Source of the DNA: Streptomyces sp. NBC_00654
GTDB taxonomy: Bacteria > Actinomycetota > Actinomycetes > Streptomycetales > Streptomycetaceae
NCBI RefSeq assembly: GCF_026341775.1
Contig: NZ_JAPEOB010000002.1
Location: 2,418,001 to 2,482,000 of the forward strand
DNA: 64,000 bases
Direction of reading: 5' to 3'
The notes beneath the pieces are model-generated. The model saw only the letters and a list, made by a program, of their open reading frames with translations, made no database searches and had not been told where the DNA came from. Of this stretch, positions 53,222 to 61,990 are shown piece after piece; position 1 is the first letter of the stretch; every line of letters starts with the position of its first letter. A program made the position numbers and the translations under genes.

Positions 53222-55933
53222 TCAGCGGCTGTCGCTGCCCTTCGACTGCGCGGCGGCCCGGCCCGCCTCCAGGCGTGCCACCGGAATACGGAACGGCGAG
53301 CAGGAGACGTAGTCCAGGCCCACCTCGTGGAAGAAGTGCACCGACTCCGGGTCCCCGCCGTGCTCGCCGCAGACACCGAGCTTGAGGTCGGGACGGGTCG
53401 CCCGGCCCGCCGCGACGGCGCTGCGCACCAGGGCGCCGACACCGTCCTTGTCGATCGTCTCGAACGGCGACACCCCGAAGATGCCCTTCTCCAGGTACGC
53501 GGTGAAGAACGAGGCCTCGACGTCGTCGCGGGAGAAGCCCCACACCGTCTGCGTCAGGTCGTTCGTGCCGAACGAGAAGAACTGGGCGGCCTCGGCGATC
53601 TGGCCCGCCGTCAGCGCGGCACGCGGCAGCTCGATCATCGTGCCGATGGTCAGCTTCAGATTGGTCCCGGTGGCGGCCTGGACCTCCGCGATGACCCGGT
53701 CGGCCTCCTCGCGGACGATCTCCAGCTCCTGGACCGTGCCGACGAGCGGGATCATGATCTCGGGGCGCGGGTCGCCCTTGGCGTTCTTGCGCTGGGCGGC
53801 CGCCTCGGCGATGGCGCGCACCTGCATCGCGAACAGCCCGGGGATGACCAGCCCCAGACGTACGCCGCGCAGCCCCAGCATCGGGTTCTGCTCGTGCAGC
53901 TTGTGCACCGCCTGGAGCAGACGCAGATCGTTCTCGTTGGCGTCCTTGCGGGACTCGGCGAGCGCGACCCGTACCGACAGCTCGGTGATGTCGGGCAGGA
54001 ACTCGTGCAGCGGCGGGTCGAGCAGCCGGACGGTGACGGGCAGCCCGTCCATCGACTCGAACAGCTCGATGAAGTCGGCCTTCTGCAGCGGCAGCAGGGT
54101 GGCCAGCGCGGCCTCGCGCTCGGCGTCGGTGTCCGCGAGGATCAGCTTCTCGACCATCTCGCGGCGCTCGCCGAGGAACATGTGTTCGGTGCGGCACAGA
54201 CCGATGCCCTGGGCGCCGAAGCGCCGGGCTCGCAGGGCGTCCTCCGCGTTGTCCGCGTTGGCCCGTACGCGCAGCCGGCGCACCCGGTCCGCGTACGCCA
54301 TGATCCGGTGCACGGCGGCGACCAGTTCGTCGGCGTCGTCGGCGCCCGCGTGCATCCGGCCCTCGAAGTACTCGACGACCGGGGACGGTACGACGGGTAC
54401 CTCACCGAGGTACACCTTGCCGGTGGAACCGTCGATCGAGACGATGTCCCCCTCCTCGATCACCCGGCCGCCCACCGTCATCCGGCGCCGCTTGGTGTCG
54501 ACCTCCAGGTCCTCGGCGCCGCAGACACAGGTCTTGCCCATGCCGCGGGCGACCACGGCCGCGTGCGAGGTCTTGCCGCCGCGCGAGGTCAGGATGCCCT
54601 CGGCGGCGATCATCCCGTCGAGGTCGTCCGGGTTGGTCTCACGGCGGATGAGGATGACCTTCTCGCCGGACCGGGACCACTTGACGGCGGTGTACGAGTC
54701 GAAGACCGCCTTGCCGACCGCGGCGCCCGGGGACGCCGCGATGCCGCGGCCGAGCAGCTCGGTGACGGCCTCGTCGTCGAAGCGCGGGAACATCAGCTGG
54801 GCGAGCTGCGCCCCGTTGACCCGCTGGAGTGCCTCGGCCTCGCCGATCAGGCCCTGGTCGACGAGCTGGGTGGCGATCCGGAAGGCGGCACCGGCGGTGC
54901 GCTTGCCGACCCGGGTCTGGAGCATCCAGAGCTGGCCGCGCTCGATGGTGAACTCGATGTCGCAGAGATCCTTGTAGTGGGTCTCCAGCTTCTCCATGAT
55001 CTGCATCAGCTGGTCGTACGACTTCTTGTCGATCGTCTCCAGCTCGGCGAGCGGCACCGTGTTGCGGATGCCGGCGACGACGTCCTCGCCCTGCGCGTTC
55101 TGGAGGTAGTCGCCGTAGACGCCCTGGTGGCCGCTGGCCGGGTCGCGGGTGAAGGCGACGCCCGTACCGGAGTCGGGACCGAGGTTGCCGAAGACCATCG
55201 AGCAGACGTTGACGGCCGTGCCGAGGTCGCCGGGGATGCGCTCCTGGCGGCGGTAGAGCTTGGCGCGGTCGGTGTTCCACGAATCGAAGACCGCGTTTAT
55301 GGCGAGGTCCATCTGCTCGCGCGGGTCCTGTGGGAAGTCGCGTCCCGCCTCCGCGCCGACGATCTTCTTGAACTTCGCGACCAGCTTCTTGAGATCGGCC
55401 GCGGCGAGGTCCGTGTCGACGGTGACCTTCTTGGCCGCCTTCGCCTGCTCCAGAGCCTCCTCGAAGAGGTCTCCGTCGACCCCGAGGACGGTCTTGCCGA
55501 ACATCTGGATGAGGCGGCGGTAGGAGTCCCACGCGAAGCGCTCGTCACCGGCCTGGGTGGCGAGACCGACGACGGAGGCGTCGGAGAGGCCGATGTTGAG
55601 GACCGTGTCCATCATGCCCGGCATCGAGAACTTGGCACCGGAACGGACGGACACCAGGAGCGGGTCGTCTGCCTGGCCGAGCCGCTTGCCCATCCGCGCT
55701 TCGAGCGCCGCCAGGTGCGCGCTCACCTCGTCGCGCAGCGCCGTCGGCGCCTCGCCGCTGTCGAGGTAGACCTTGCAGGCCTCGGTGGTGATCGTGAAAC
55801 CCGGAGGGACGGGCAGCCCGAGGTTGGTCATCTCGGCGAGGTTGGCACCCTTGCCGCCCAGAAGGTCTTTCAGATCCTTGTTGCCCTCGGTGAAGTCGTA
55901 GACGAACTTCTGGGGATCTTTGTTTTCCGACAC
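53222..55933 (-). CDS. ppdK: Pyruvate, phosphate dikinase
   Basis: The 903-residue enzyme interconverts pyruvate, ATP and phosphate with PEP, AMP and PPi. The N-terminal ATP-grasp domain starts FVYDFTEGNKDLKDLLGGKGANLAEMTNLG. The central phosphohistidine domain has ILTSRGGKTSHAAVVARGMGK, with the His of KTSHA phosphorylated. The PEP/pyruvate barrel has GIGLCRTEHMFL, and the C-terminus has FSFGTNDLTQTVWGFSRDD and KLGVCGEHGGDPESV with the catalytic Cys. The GTG at 55933 (VSENKDPQKF) is the family start. It serves gluconeogenesis or carbon flow at the PEP node. Confidence 0.97.
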   Translation of the reverse strand: MSENKDPQKFVYDFTEGNKDLKDLLGGKGANLAEMTNLGLPVPPGFTITTEACKVYLDSGEAPTALRDEVSAHLAALEARMGKRLGQADDPLLVSVRSGAKFSMPGMMDTVLNIGLSDASVVGLATQAGDERFAWDSYRRLIQMFGKTVLGVDGDLFEEALEQAKAAKKVTVDTDLAAADLKKLVAKFKKIVGAEAGRDFPQDPREQMDLAINAVFDSWNTDRAKLYRRQERIPGDLGTAVNVCSMVFGNLGPDSGTGVAFTRDPASGHQGVYGDYLQNAQGEDVVAGIRNTVPLAELETIDKKSYDQLMQIMEKLETHYKDLCDIEFTIERGQLWMLQTRVGKRTAGAAFRIATQLVDQGLIGEAEALQRVNGAQLAQLMFPRFDDEAVTELLGRGIAASPGAAVGKAVFDSYTAVKWSRSGEKVILIRRETNPDDLDGMIAAEGILTSRGGKTSHAAVVARGMGKTCVCGAEDLEVDTKRRRMTVGGRVIEEGDIVSIDGSTGKVYLGEVPVVPSPVVEYFEGRMHAGADDADELVAAVHRIMAYADRVRRLRVRANADNAEDALRARRFGAQGIGLCRTEHMFLGERREMVEKLILADTDAEREAALATLLPLQKADFIELFESMDGLPVTVRLLDPPLHEFLPDITELSVRVALAESRKDANENDLRLLQAVHKLHEQNPMLGLRGVRLGLVIPGLFAMQVRAIAEAAAQRKNAKGDPRPEIMIPLVGTVQELEIVREEADRVIAEVQAATGTNLKLTIGTMIELPRAALTAGQIAEAAQFFSFGTNDLTQTVWGFSRDDVEASFFTAYLEKGIFGVSPFETIDKDGVGALVRSAVAAGRATRPDLKLGVCGEHGGDPESVHFFHEVGLDYVSCSPFRIPVARLEAGRAAAQSKGSDSR

Positions 55934-56461
55934 GGGTCTCGACTCCTCGAGGACGCGGTGGCTGCCCTGACGGCGAGGAACATACCCAGATCGAAGGTGT
56001 CTGGGTACGTCCACTTGCGCGTCATGCGGCCTCAACCACCCGTCCGCCAGCAGATCGAAAGTGATGACGGTCTTCCGCCGATCCGGGGACTGCCTTCACT
56101 TCTTGAATGAACAAATACGGACAGCTCGCGTTTTCGCCTCACGCATCGACAGTGCGTAACGAATGCGTCGATCGATCAAAACAAAGCACCTTGGCACCCA
56201 GTGCCATCATTTGAGAAGTACACCCCCTCACCCAGCGCTCATCTGAGCCAACACCTCCTCAGGAGTGGCGCGAATCACGCTACCGGCGATGCTCAGATGT
56301 CACCATCCGGACGCCCCAGGGATGCCAGCGGGTCACTCGTACATCACCGAGAGCAATAAACGGCCGGAGCCCCGCCCTCAAGATGACCCATGAGGGCACG
56401 TCGTCGACGTTTTTCCGCCGAACCCTGTCGAACCTTGCCGAATTTGCCGCTCAAACGAGCG
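55934..56461. other. Long AT-richer upstream region of ppdK
   Basis: About 530 bp upstream of ppdK carries no supported gene. It is AT-richer than its surroundings, with words such as GATCAAAACAAAGC and CAATAAACGGCC, and has related words ACGCATCGAC and ATGCGTCGAT near 56142-56172. It probably holds the ppdK promoter and a long leader. No known riboswitch was recognised. Confidence 0.5.
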
Positions 56462-56500
56462 AGGGCAGGAAGCAGGCACCGGGTGCCTGCTTCCTGCCCT
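56462..56500 (-). terminator. dusB terminator, near-perfect long hairpin
   Basis: The arms AGGGCAGGAAGCAGGCACC (56462-56480) and GGTGCCTGCTTCCTGCCCT (56482-56500) are fully complementary over 19 bases. In practice the loop takes a few central bases. It lies 70 bp downstream of the dusB stop. Confidence 0.9.
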
Positions 56501-56569
56501 TCATGACTGCGGTCCGTGACGGCTCCGAAGCTCCGGAGGCGCTTGACGGCCGAACCGGCCGGGACGGGC

Positions 56570-57718
56570 TCAGCCGCCCGAGGTGTCCAGCTCCGCGTCG
56601 GCGCTCACGCCCGCGCAGTCGTAGGGGTCCTTCAGCCAGCCGTCCGGCAGGACGACCCGGTTGTTGCCCGACGTACGCCCGCGCGGCCCGTCCGCACCGT
56701 CCGGCCACGGCTGGTCCAGGTCCAGTTCGCCCAGCTGGCTGCCCAGCTCCTCCAGCGAGGAGGTGATCGCCAGCTTCTTGCGCATCTCGGAACCGACCGC
56801 GAATCCCTTGAGGTACCAGGCCACATGCTTACGGAAGTCGATCACGCCACGGGTCTCGTCACCGATCCACTCCCCCAGCAGCGTCGCGTGGCGCAGCATG
56901 ACGTCCGCGACCTCGCGCAGGGCCGGCGCCTGCCGCGTCGCGGTGCCCTCGAAGGCGCTCACCAGGTCGCCGAAGAGCCAGGGCCGCCCCAGGCAGCCGC
57001 GGCCGACGACGACGCCGTCGCAGCCCGTCTCGCGCATCATCCGGCGCGCGTCATCCGCGCACCAGATGTCGCCGTTGCCGAGGACCGGGATCTCCGGGAC
57101 GTGTTCCTTGAGCCGGGCGATGGCGTCCCAGTCGGCGGTGCCGCCGTAGTGCTGGGCCGCGGTCCTGCCGTGCAGGGCGACGGCCGTGACGCCCTCCTCG
57201 ACGGCGATGCGGCCCGCGTCGAGGTAGGTGATGTGGTCGTCGTCGATGCCCTTGCGCATCTTGATGGTGACCGGCAGCTCGCCCGCGTTGGAGACGGCCT
57301 GGTTGAGGATGGCCCGCAGCAGGGGCCGCTTGTACGGGAGCGCGGAGCCGCCGCCCTTGCGGGTGACCTTGGGGACGGGGCAGCCGAAGTTCAGGTCGAT
57401 GTGGTCGGCGAGGTTCTCGTCGACGATCATCCGGACCGCCTTGCCGACGGTGGCCGGGTCCACTCCGTACAGCTGGATGGAGCGCGGGGTCTCGCTCGCG
57501 TCGAAGTGGATCAGCTGCATGGTCTTCTCGTTGCGCTCGACCAGCGCCCGCGTCGTGATCATCTCGCTGACGAACAGCCCCTTGCCCCCGGAGAACTCCC
57601 GGCACAGGGTCCGGAACGGGGCATTGGTGATACCGGCCATGGGGGCGAGCACCACCGGCGGCTGCACGGTGTGCGGGCCGATACGGAGCTGCGGGAGCGA
57701 GGGGGCGAGCGTGGTCAT
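56570..57718 (-). CDS. dusB: tRNA-dihydrouridine synthase (DusB type)
   Basis: The 382-residue flavoenzyme reduces uridine in tRNA D-loops. The TIM barrel starts IGPHTVQPPVVLAPMAGITNAPFRTL. DLNFGCPVPKVTRKGGGSAL carries the catalytic Cys, VTIKMRKGIDDDHITYLDAG and ALHGRTAAQHYGGTADW follow, and IPVLGNGDIWCADDARRMM and DGVVVGRGCLGRPWLF form the FMN site. The C-terminal helical tRNA-binding domain is present. The ATG at 57718 fits the family start. A strong hairpin follows the gene. Confidence 0.95.
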   Translation of the reverse strand: MTTLAPSLPQLRIGPHTVQPPVVLAPMAGITNAPFRTLCREFSGGKGLFVSEMITTRALVERNEKTMQLIHFDASETPRSIQLYGVDPATVGKAVRMIVDENLADHIDLNFGCPVPKVTRKGGGSALPYKRPLLRAILNQAVSNAGELPVTIKMRKGIDDDHITYLDAGRIAVEEGVTAVALHGRTAAQHYGGTADWDAIARLKEHVPEIPVLGNGDIWCADDARRMMRETGCDGVVVGRGCLGRPWLFGDLVSAFEGTATRQAPALREVADVMLRHATLLGEWIGDETRGVIDFRKHVAWYLKGFAVGSEMRKKLAITSSLEELGSQLGELDLDQPWPDGADGPRGRTSGNNRVVLPDGWLKDPYDCAGVSADAELDTSGG

Positions 57719-57918
57719 TCCCCCATTGTCCCGTACCCCGGGAAACCGCTGTGCCCGGCCGGTCGGCCGCGAGCGGGCCCGGCCCCGGTCATGCCCCGAG
57801 CAGGCCCCGAGCATGGATCGCAGCGTCGGCCGAACCCATGCGGTCCGCGTCACACCGCCGAGCGTGACCGGGCTCCTGCCCCCGACTGCTGTGGGCCCGG
57901 ATCCGACGTGGCGGTTCC

Positions 57919-58000
57919 GTGCGCTCGGCCGAGTCAAGGTGGTCGGCCGAGTCCGTGCGCTCAGCCGAGTCCGGGTGGTCGGTCGAGTCCGGGTGGTCGG
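57919..58000. repeat. Degenerate 18-19-bp tandem repeat upstream of dusB
   Basis: About four copies of a unit related to GGTCGGTCGAGTCCGGGT lie between dusB and the tRNA-like element, with the last two units nearly identical (57964-57999). They lie immediately downstream of the tRNA-like element on its strand. No coding potential is evident. Confidence 0.75.
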
Positions 58001-58004
58001 TCGC

Positions 58005-58122
58005 GGTGCCGACGGGATTCGAACCCGCGGACAGATCGGGGGCAGGCCCGCCCCGTCTCCGTCACTCGCCGTGGGGGGACCTCGCCCACGGCGATCGCAA
58101 TGGGCCGCTCTGCCACGGCACC
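58005..58122 (-). ncRNA. 118-nt tRNA-like element with enlarged anticodon arm
   Basis: On the minus strand the element has acceptor stem GGTGCCG/CGGCACC, extended to 11 bp by flanking bases (58001-58011 with 58116-58126), T8G9, D arm GCAG-AGCGGCCCA-TTGC, a 5-bp stem GATCG/CGATC in the anticodon-arm position, a 5-nt variable region TGTCC, and T arm GCGGG-TTCGAAT-CCCGT. In place of a 7-nt anticodon loop there are about 53 nt folding into hairpin CCGTGGG/CCCACGG and hairpin GGGGC/GCCCC. No anticodon can be assigned. A TACCCT (58161-58166, minus) could be its -10. It may be a dead tRNA or a regulatory tRNA mimic. Confidence 0.6.
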
Positions 58123-58237
58123 GCGACCTGCGGGGAACGCGCGCAGCCCCGCTCGGACCAAGGGTAGGGACATCGCCCTCCATGGACGAGGTATTTCTCC
58201 CCGGGGAGGGGTGAGCCGGCCCGGGGGCCGATGAAGA

Positions 58238-59254
58238 TCAACCCGCCTGGGCGGAGGAGGTGTTGAGAAGCGCGGTCCCGGCGGGGGTGAGGGTGTGCAA
58301 GACCGCGTTGCGGTGACGAGTGGTGGCGGTGAAACCGGTGGAGCGCAGGATGGTGGCGTGCTCGCTGGCACTGGCGAGGGAAATGCCCGCGTGGCGGGCG
58401 AGCTCCGTGGTGGTGCAGCCGGGGTGATCGGCGATCGCGCACAACACCGTGGCCCGGGTGCGTCCCAGGAGCGCGGACAGCACCCTGGGGATCGTCGCCA
58501 GTACGGCCGCGGTCTGTGCCTGCGGCGGAACGAGGACGCGCTCGTCGTGGCGGATCGGAAAGGTCATGAACGGCTGGGGCTCGGCTCCGTCGTCCAGGGC
58601 GGGAAAAACCGCCCCGAACAATGACGGCACCAGCAGCAGCCCACGGCCTTCGAGGTGAACGTCGCCGCTGCTTCCCGAGGCCATGGTCAGCTCCAGCACC
58701 GGAGGGTTCCACCGCACGCACCGCGGGTTCAGCCCGGTCAACAGCGCCTGCACACCGCCCTGGGCCAATTGCAGCATCCGCAATGCCCGGTCCGCGTCGG
58801 CCAGCACATCGATCCGGGGCTGGTACGGCGCGACCACCTGCGTATGGACGTGCTCCAGGGTGTCGGTGAGCTGCCGTAACACCGCAGGATCGTCACCGAG
58901 CCGCTGAGTCCAGGCCGGCACCGTGCGCCGGCGGCTCGCCCACCGCTCCATCTCCCCGCGGATCTGCCGACGGGGAGTGGCGCGCACCTTGTCCAGTACC
59001 GCCTCGGGACTTCCGGCGTCCGCGGGGGTGAGGAAGTCGACCGAGAACCCCGTCGGAGAGACCAGGTCGAAGAGCAGCCGGACCTTTGGCGACAGACGCT
59101 TGAACGACTCCTGCCGCCAGGCACCGAACCGTATGGGGTACGTCCGCTCCTGCAGGATGCGCAACGCGATGTCCAGCTCCAGCAGCGGCCGAGGCGCCGG
59201 TGCCAGGCGCGTGCACGCGAGATCCGCAGCCGTGAAGTGAATCCGCAAGGTCAT
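58238..59254 (-). CDS. DUF5937/winged-helix (ArsR-like) transcriptional regulator
   Basis: The 338-residue protein starts MTLRIHFTAADLACTRLAPAPRPLLELDIALRILQ. It has the same large sensor-like domain as 51567-52601 and ends with a winged helix: SALLGRTRATVLCAIADHPG, TTTELARHAGISLASASEHATILRSTGF. Both proteins share the LGRTRATVL/GHTRSAVL link and the HTPLG or HTLTPAG tail. Homologues often control nearby secreted or transport genes. Here a broken SH3-like peptide gene is divergent from it and could have been a target. Confidence 0.85.
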   Translation of the reverse strand: MTLRIHFTAADLACTRLAPAPRPLLELDIALRILQERTYPIRFGAWRQESFKRLSPKVRLLFDLVSPTGFSVDFLTPADAGSPEAVLDKVRATPRRQIRGEMERWASRRRTVPAWTQRLGDDPAVLRQLTDTLEHVHTQVVAPYQPRIDVLADADRALRMLQLAQGGVQALLTGLNPRCVRWNPPVLELTMASGSSGDVHLEGRGLLLVPSLFGAVFPALDDGAEPQPFMTFPIRHDERVLVPPQAQTAAVLATIPRVLSALLGRTRATVLCAIADHPGCTTTELARHAGISLASASEHATILRSTGFTATTRHRNAVLHTLTPAGTALLNTSSAQAG

Positions 59255-59333
59255 GCCGCTGATTTTCCCGATTCGCCGTCCTGCGGGCTACGTCGAATCA
59301 CGTCGCAAGAGCCGTCTCCGGCGGCGAAATCCC

Positions 59334-59560
59334 ATGGGCACCATGGTGATCCCGTCCAGCGCGGCCATACACACCGGTCCGTACGGGACCTGCACCACGG
59401 TGGGGTACGTCAGCGGTGGCACCGCGGTCCACTACGACTGCTACTCCGTGAACAGCTACGGCAACACCTGGACATGGATCCGGGACGGCAACGGAAGCAG
59501 CCCGGGGTGTGGATCTACGACGCCTACCTGGATGACGGCGGCGCCACCGCACAGTGCTGA
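59334..59560 (+). pseudogene. Truncated and frameshifted SH3-like secreted peptide gene
   Basis: One frame reads MVIPSSAAIHTGPYGTCTTVGYVSGGTAVHYDCYSVNSYG and NTWTWIRDGNG. After the run GCCCGGGG (about 59500) the homology continues one base out of frame as GVWIYDAYLDDGGATAQC and stops. The pattern (IHTGPYGTC, WTWIRDG, VWIYDAYL) is that of small secreted SH3-domain peptides of Streptomyces. No signal peptide precedes it, so the 5' end also seems lost. Confidence 0.65.
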
Positions 59561-59730
59561 CCGGCTACGGCGCGTCGAGTCGTGAGAATGCGCGGCGCTG
59601 CTCGACCAGCACACCGAGAGCTGAACGGCCTCCGCCCCGGGCCCGGGGCGGTGCGCCGGATGACCATAAGGATCCGGATGACCACAAGGACATGGAAGGA
59701 CTGTCATACCCGTCTCCTATCGTCACCCAC

Positions 59731-60357
59731 ATGACCAACAAGCCCGCACCCGAACGCCTCTCCTTCGCAGAGGCCGACACTCGTCTTGTTCCGGCTCTCT
59801 CCGCCTCCTTCGAGGGCGACTATGACCATGTCCTGCTCTTCGACGGCGATCTGGAACTGGAGGGGGGCTTCCTCGAAGCCGTCGCCGGGATCGGGAATCT
59901 GGACGGCGTGGACCTGGTGGTGATCACCGGCGATCTGACGGTGTCCGGCCCCATCGCGCTCTACGGGTCTCTGCCGGGGCTCTACGTCGGCGGTACCACC
60001 CGGGCCGAGACCCTGGAGGGCGGCGACTGCGAGATCTACATCAAGAGCGGCGCCTTCACTCATCTCGTCTACGGCGACTACAACAGCGGCATCCTGGAGA
60101 CCGGCACCGTGGAGACCCCTTGGGTCATCAACTACGACCACGATCTCCGCGTTTCCGCCCCCGGCGCTCTCCTGGTGGACAACTACGGCAACGATGACGA
60201 AGCGGACTTCAGCAGCGAGAACATTGTGGAGTCGTTCGTCGCCGAGGTCGTCGACCCGGAAGACGAAAGCATCGACGTGCCGGAGTTCCTGGAACGGCTG
60301 CGGGCCGGACTGCCGGTGCTGCGCCCGGAGGCAGGTGTCGCGGCTGCCGAGGTGTGA
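59731..60357 (+). CDS. Acidic beta-rich hypothetical protein
   Basis: The 208-residue protein is strongly acidic, especially at the C-terminus (NYGNDDEADFSSENIVESF, VVDPEDESIDVPEFLERL). The middle has short repeated beta-type strands (LDGVDLVVITGDLTVSGPIAL, GLYVGGTTRAETLEGGDCEIYI, HLVYGDYNSGILETGTVETPW) suggestive of a beta-helix. It lacks a signal peptide. No family is confidently recognised; similar proteins are sometimes annotated as immunity proteins. The ATG at 59731 has no strong ribosome binding site. It stands alone among pseudogenes. Confidence 0.65.
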   Translation: MTNKPAPERLSFAEADTRLVPALSASFEGDYDHVLLFDGDLELEGGFLEAVAGIGNLDGVDLVVITGDLTVSGPIALYGSLPGLYVGGTTRAETLEGGDCEIYIKSGAFTHLVYGDYNSGILETGTVETPWVINYDHDLRVSAPGALLVDNYGNDDEADFSSENIVESFVAEVVDPEDESIDVPEFLERLRAGLPVLRPEAGVAAAEV

Positions 60358-60429
60358 GGAGGGTGGGGCCCGGCCGGGTGCTTGGGCTCCAACGTGTGTG
60401 TGAGGTCGTGATCGATGTCCGCACATCCG

Positions 60430-60653
60430 CTGCCGTGCCGGGCTCGCGCCCCAGGCCGTCCCATAGCCCGCACGGACCTCTTCGCGTCCCTGGCAGCGCT
60501 CGGGCACGCCCGGAAAGCCGAGAAACGGGAACTCGTGCACGGCGTCGGCAGCGTACCCAGCAGCAAGATCGTCCGCAGGCTTGTCGATCATCGCCCGGTG
60601 GTAGCGGGCCAGGACGTCGCGGGACCGAGGTCGGCCGAGGTGGTGTCCGGCAT
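60430..60653 (-). pseudogene. SnoaL/NTF2-like gene fragment
   Basis: A minus-strand frame encodes DVLARYHRAMIDKPADDLAA, GYAADAVHEFPFLGFPGVP and GREEVRAGYGTAWGASPAR, matching the N-terminal half of SnoaL-like NTF2-fold proteins (ester or ketosteroid isomerase-like). The start at 60653 is in a different frame, so a frameshift lies near 60615, and the C-terminal half is missing. The remaining DNA up to 61009 shows nothing recognisable. Confidence 0.65.
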
Positions 60654-61009
60654 GACGGTGGGACTCCGGTGAGTCAGCGTGTGCGCGACCCTGTCCGGGT
60701 GATGGACCGGAGTTCGGACGGGAGGACGAGGAAAAGGGCCTCCAAGTTCCGTGCATGAAACCCGACTTGGCGACCTCATCGACGCACTCTACGTGCTGGA
60801 TCACGGACTCCGTACCGGTGCCCTGCGGCATGGCCCCGGCCGACGGTGAGGCACTCGCAACCGGCCGGGAGACCGGACTCAGCCGTCCAGGGCGGGCCCC
60901 GAAAGTAGATCTTGAGGGATGCCGCCTCGGCGGGCCCTTGAAACTCGCTTCACCTTCACCACCACAGGAGCGATGATCTCCGCGAAGGCTCGACGAAAGG
61001 CAGGTGATC

Positions 61010-61483
61010 ATGGACGGTCGACGATCAAGACTGGTGCTGCTGTGCGGTCTTCCCGGTGCCGGGAAGACCACGGTGGCCAAGAAGTTGGAACGGGAACTGT
61101 CCGCCGTGCGCCTGTGCCCGGACGAATGGCTTACGGACCTGGGCTTCGACCTCTTCGACAGTGAGGCCCGGGACCGCATCGAACGTCGCCTGTGGCAGCA
61201 CGCCCAGGATCTGCTGGTTTCCGGAGCCGTTGTGATCTTGGAGAACGGGTTCTGGCAGCGTCCGGAACGCGACGAGAAGCGGCTCCGCGCTCGCGCGCTC
61301 GGGGCCGAGGTCGAACTGCGCTACCTCAAGGTGCCGATGGCGGAACTGGAGCGGCGCATCGCCCTCCGGAACCAGGAGCCCGGCTCGGTCGTGCTGACGG
61401 CCGAGCTGCTCAGGGAGTGCCAGAGCCAGTTCGAGGCCCCGACGCCGGCCGAACTGGACCTGTTTGATCCGCCCCTGTCATAG
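61010..61483 (+). CDS. P-loop kinase-like ATPase
   Basis: The 157-residue protein has Walker A LVLLCGLPGAGKTTVAKKLE at the N-terminus, followed by VRLCPDEWLTDLGFDLFDSEARDRIE and VVILENGFWQRPERDEKRLRARALG, typical of the AAA_33/zeta-like small kinases. R residues near residue 125 (AELERRIALRN) may form the lid. The acceptor substrate is unknown; candidates are small molecules such as antibiotics or sugars. The ATG at 61010 is preferred; a GTG at 61004 is also in frame. The 61484-61722 gap shows no gene. Confidence 0.82.
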   Translation: MDGRRSRLVLLCGLPGAGKTTVAKKLERELSAVRLCPDEWLTDLGFDLFDSEARDRIERRLWQHAQDLLVSGAVVILENGFWQRPERDEKRLRARALGAEVELRYLKVPMAELERRIALRNQEPGSVVLTAELLRECQSQFEAPTPAELDLFDPPLS

Positions 61484-61722
61484 ACAACGCGCGGAGAGCG
61501 CCCACCATGGCCACTGTGCCGTGTCTATCGGGTCAAGTCGTCGGGTTGGCCTCTCCGAACGAGGCGCGGCCCGTAGAGGCGGGTGATGTCACTCGTTGGC
61601 GTCCGGGGCCGGCTCGGCCCTGAGGACCGGGTCGAGGCCGGTCTCGACGAGATGGAGGGGCACCAGGCGACCCCGTACCAGTCGTCGGGACCGAAGCACG
61701 TGACGAGGGAGGCCGCGTGACG

Positions 61723-61754
61723 AAGCCCCACCATGCGAACGCACGATGGGGCTT
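61723..61754 (-). terminator. Hairpin downstream of first DUF397 unit
   Basis: AAGCCCCA (61723-61730) and TGGGGCTT (61747-61754) form the base of a hairpin. It follows the DUF397 gene at 61781-61990. A similar hairpin (62593-62622) follows the third copy, and a degraded one (about 62149-62176) the second. Confidence 0.7.
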
Positions 61755-61780
61755 GTCCGGCTCGGCGAGAAGCCGGGGGT

Positions 61781-61990
61781 TCAGACCGTGCCGAACTCTC
61801 CGGCCTTCACGCCTGCCACGAACGACGCGAACGAGCTGGCGGGGAAGTCCAGAGTGGGGCCGCACAGATCCTTGGAGTCACGCACGGGGACCACGCCGCG
61901 CGACACGGCGAAGTTGGCAGCGACCTCGATGCACTGTCCACCGTTGCTGCTGTAGGAGGACGTGAACCAACGGGGGGATTCGGTCGTCAT
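61781..61990 (-). CDS. DUF397 protein, copy 1
   Basis: The 69-residue protein is a typical DUF397 member: RWFTSSYSSNGGQCIEVA, then GVVPVRDSKDLCGPTLDFP, ending FASFVAGVKAGEFGTV. DUF397 proteins are paired with XRE/DUF5753 regulators in actinomycetes (the WhiJ/BldB-like network) and probably antagonise them. AAAGGG precedes the ATG. It is nearly identical to copy 2. Its own XRE partner is reduced to a tail-like frame just upstream (FVAVIEQVRKGTS). Confidence 0.92.
   Translation of the reverse strand: MTTESPRWFTSSYSSNGGQCIEVAANFAVSRGVVPVRDSKDLCGPTLDFPASSFASFVAGVKAGEFGTV

Noticed and set aside
53060..56110. Very long plus-strand open frame opposite ppdK
   Set aside because: It is the antisense shadow of a clear PPDK gene. 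The translation is Arg/Gly/Asp/Val-rich with no domain, as usual for GC-rich genomes.
56230..56300. Tiny minus-strand frame ending ATPEEVLAQMSAG upstream of ppdK
   Set aside because: It is under 25 codons, opens only just after a stop, lacks a ribosome binding site at a plausible distance, and has no known homologue.
58005..58122. Reading the tRNA-like element as an ordinary Ser, Leu or selenocysteine tRNA
   Set aside because: The variable region is only 5 nt when the 5-bp stem GATCG/CGATC is used. No anticodon loop with T33 can be placed, and no TCA anticodon is present.
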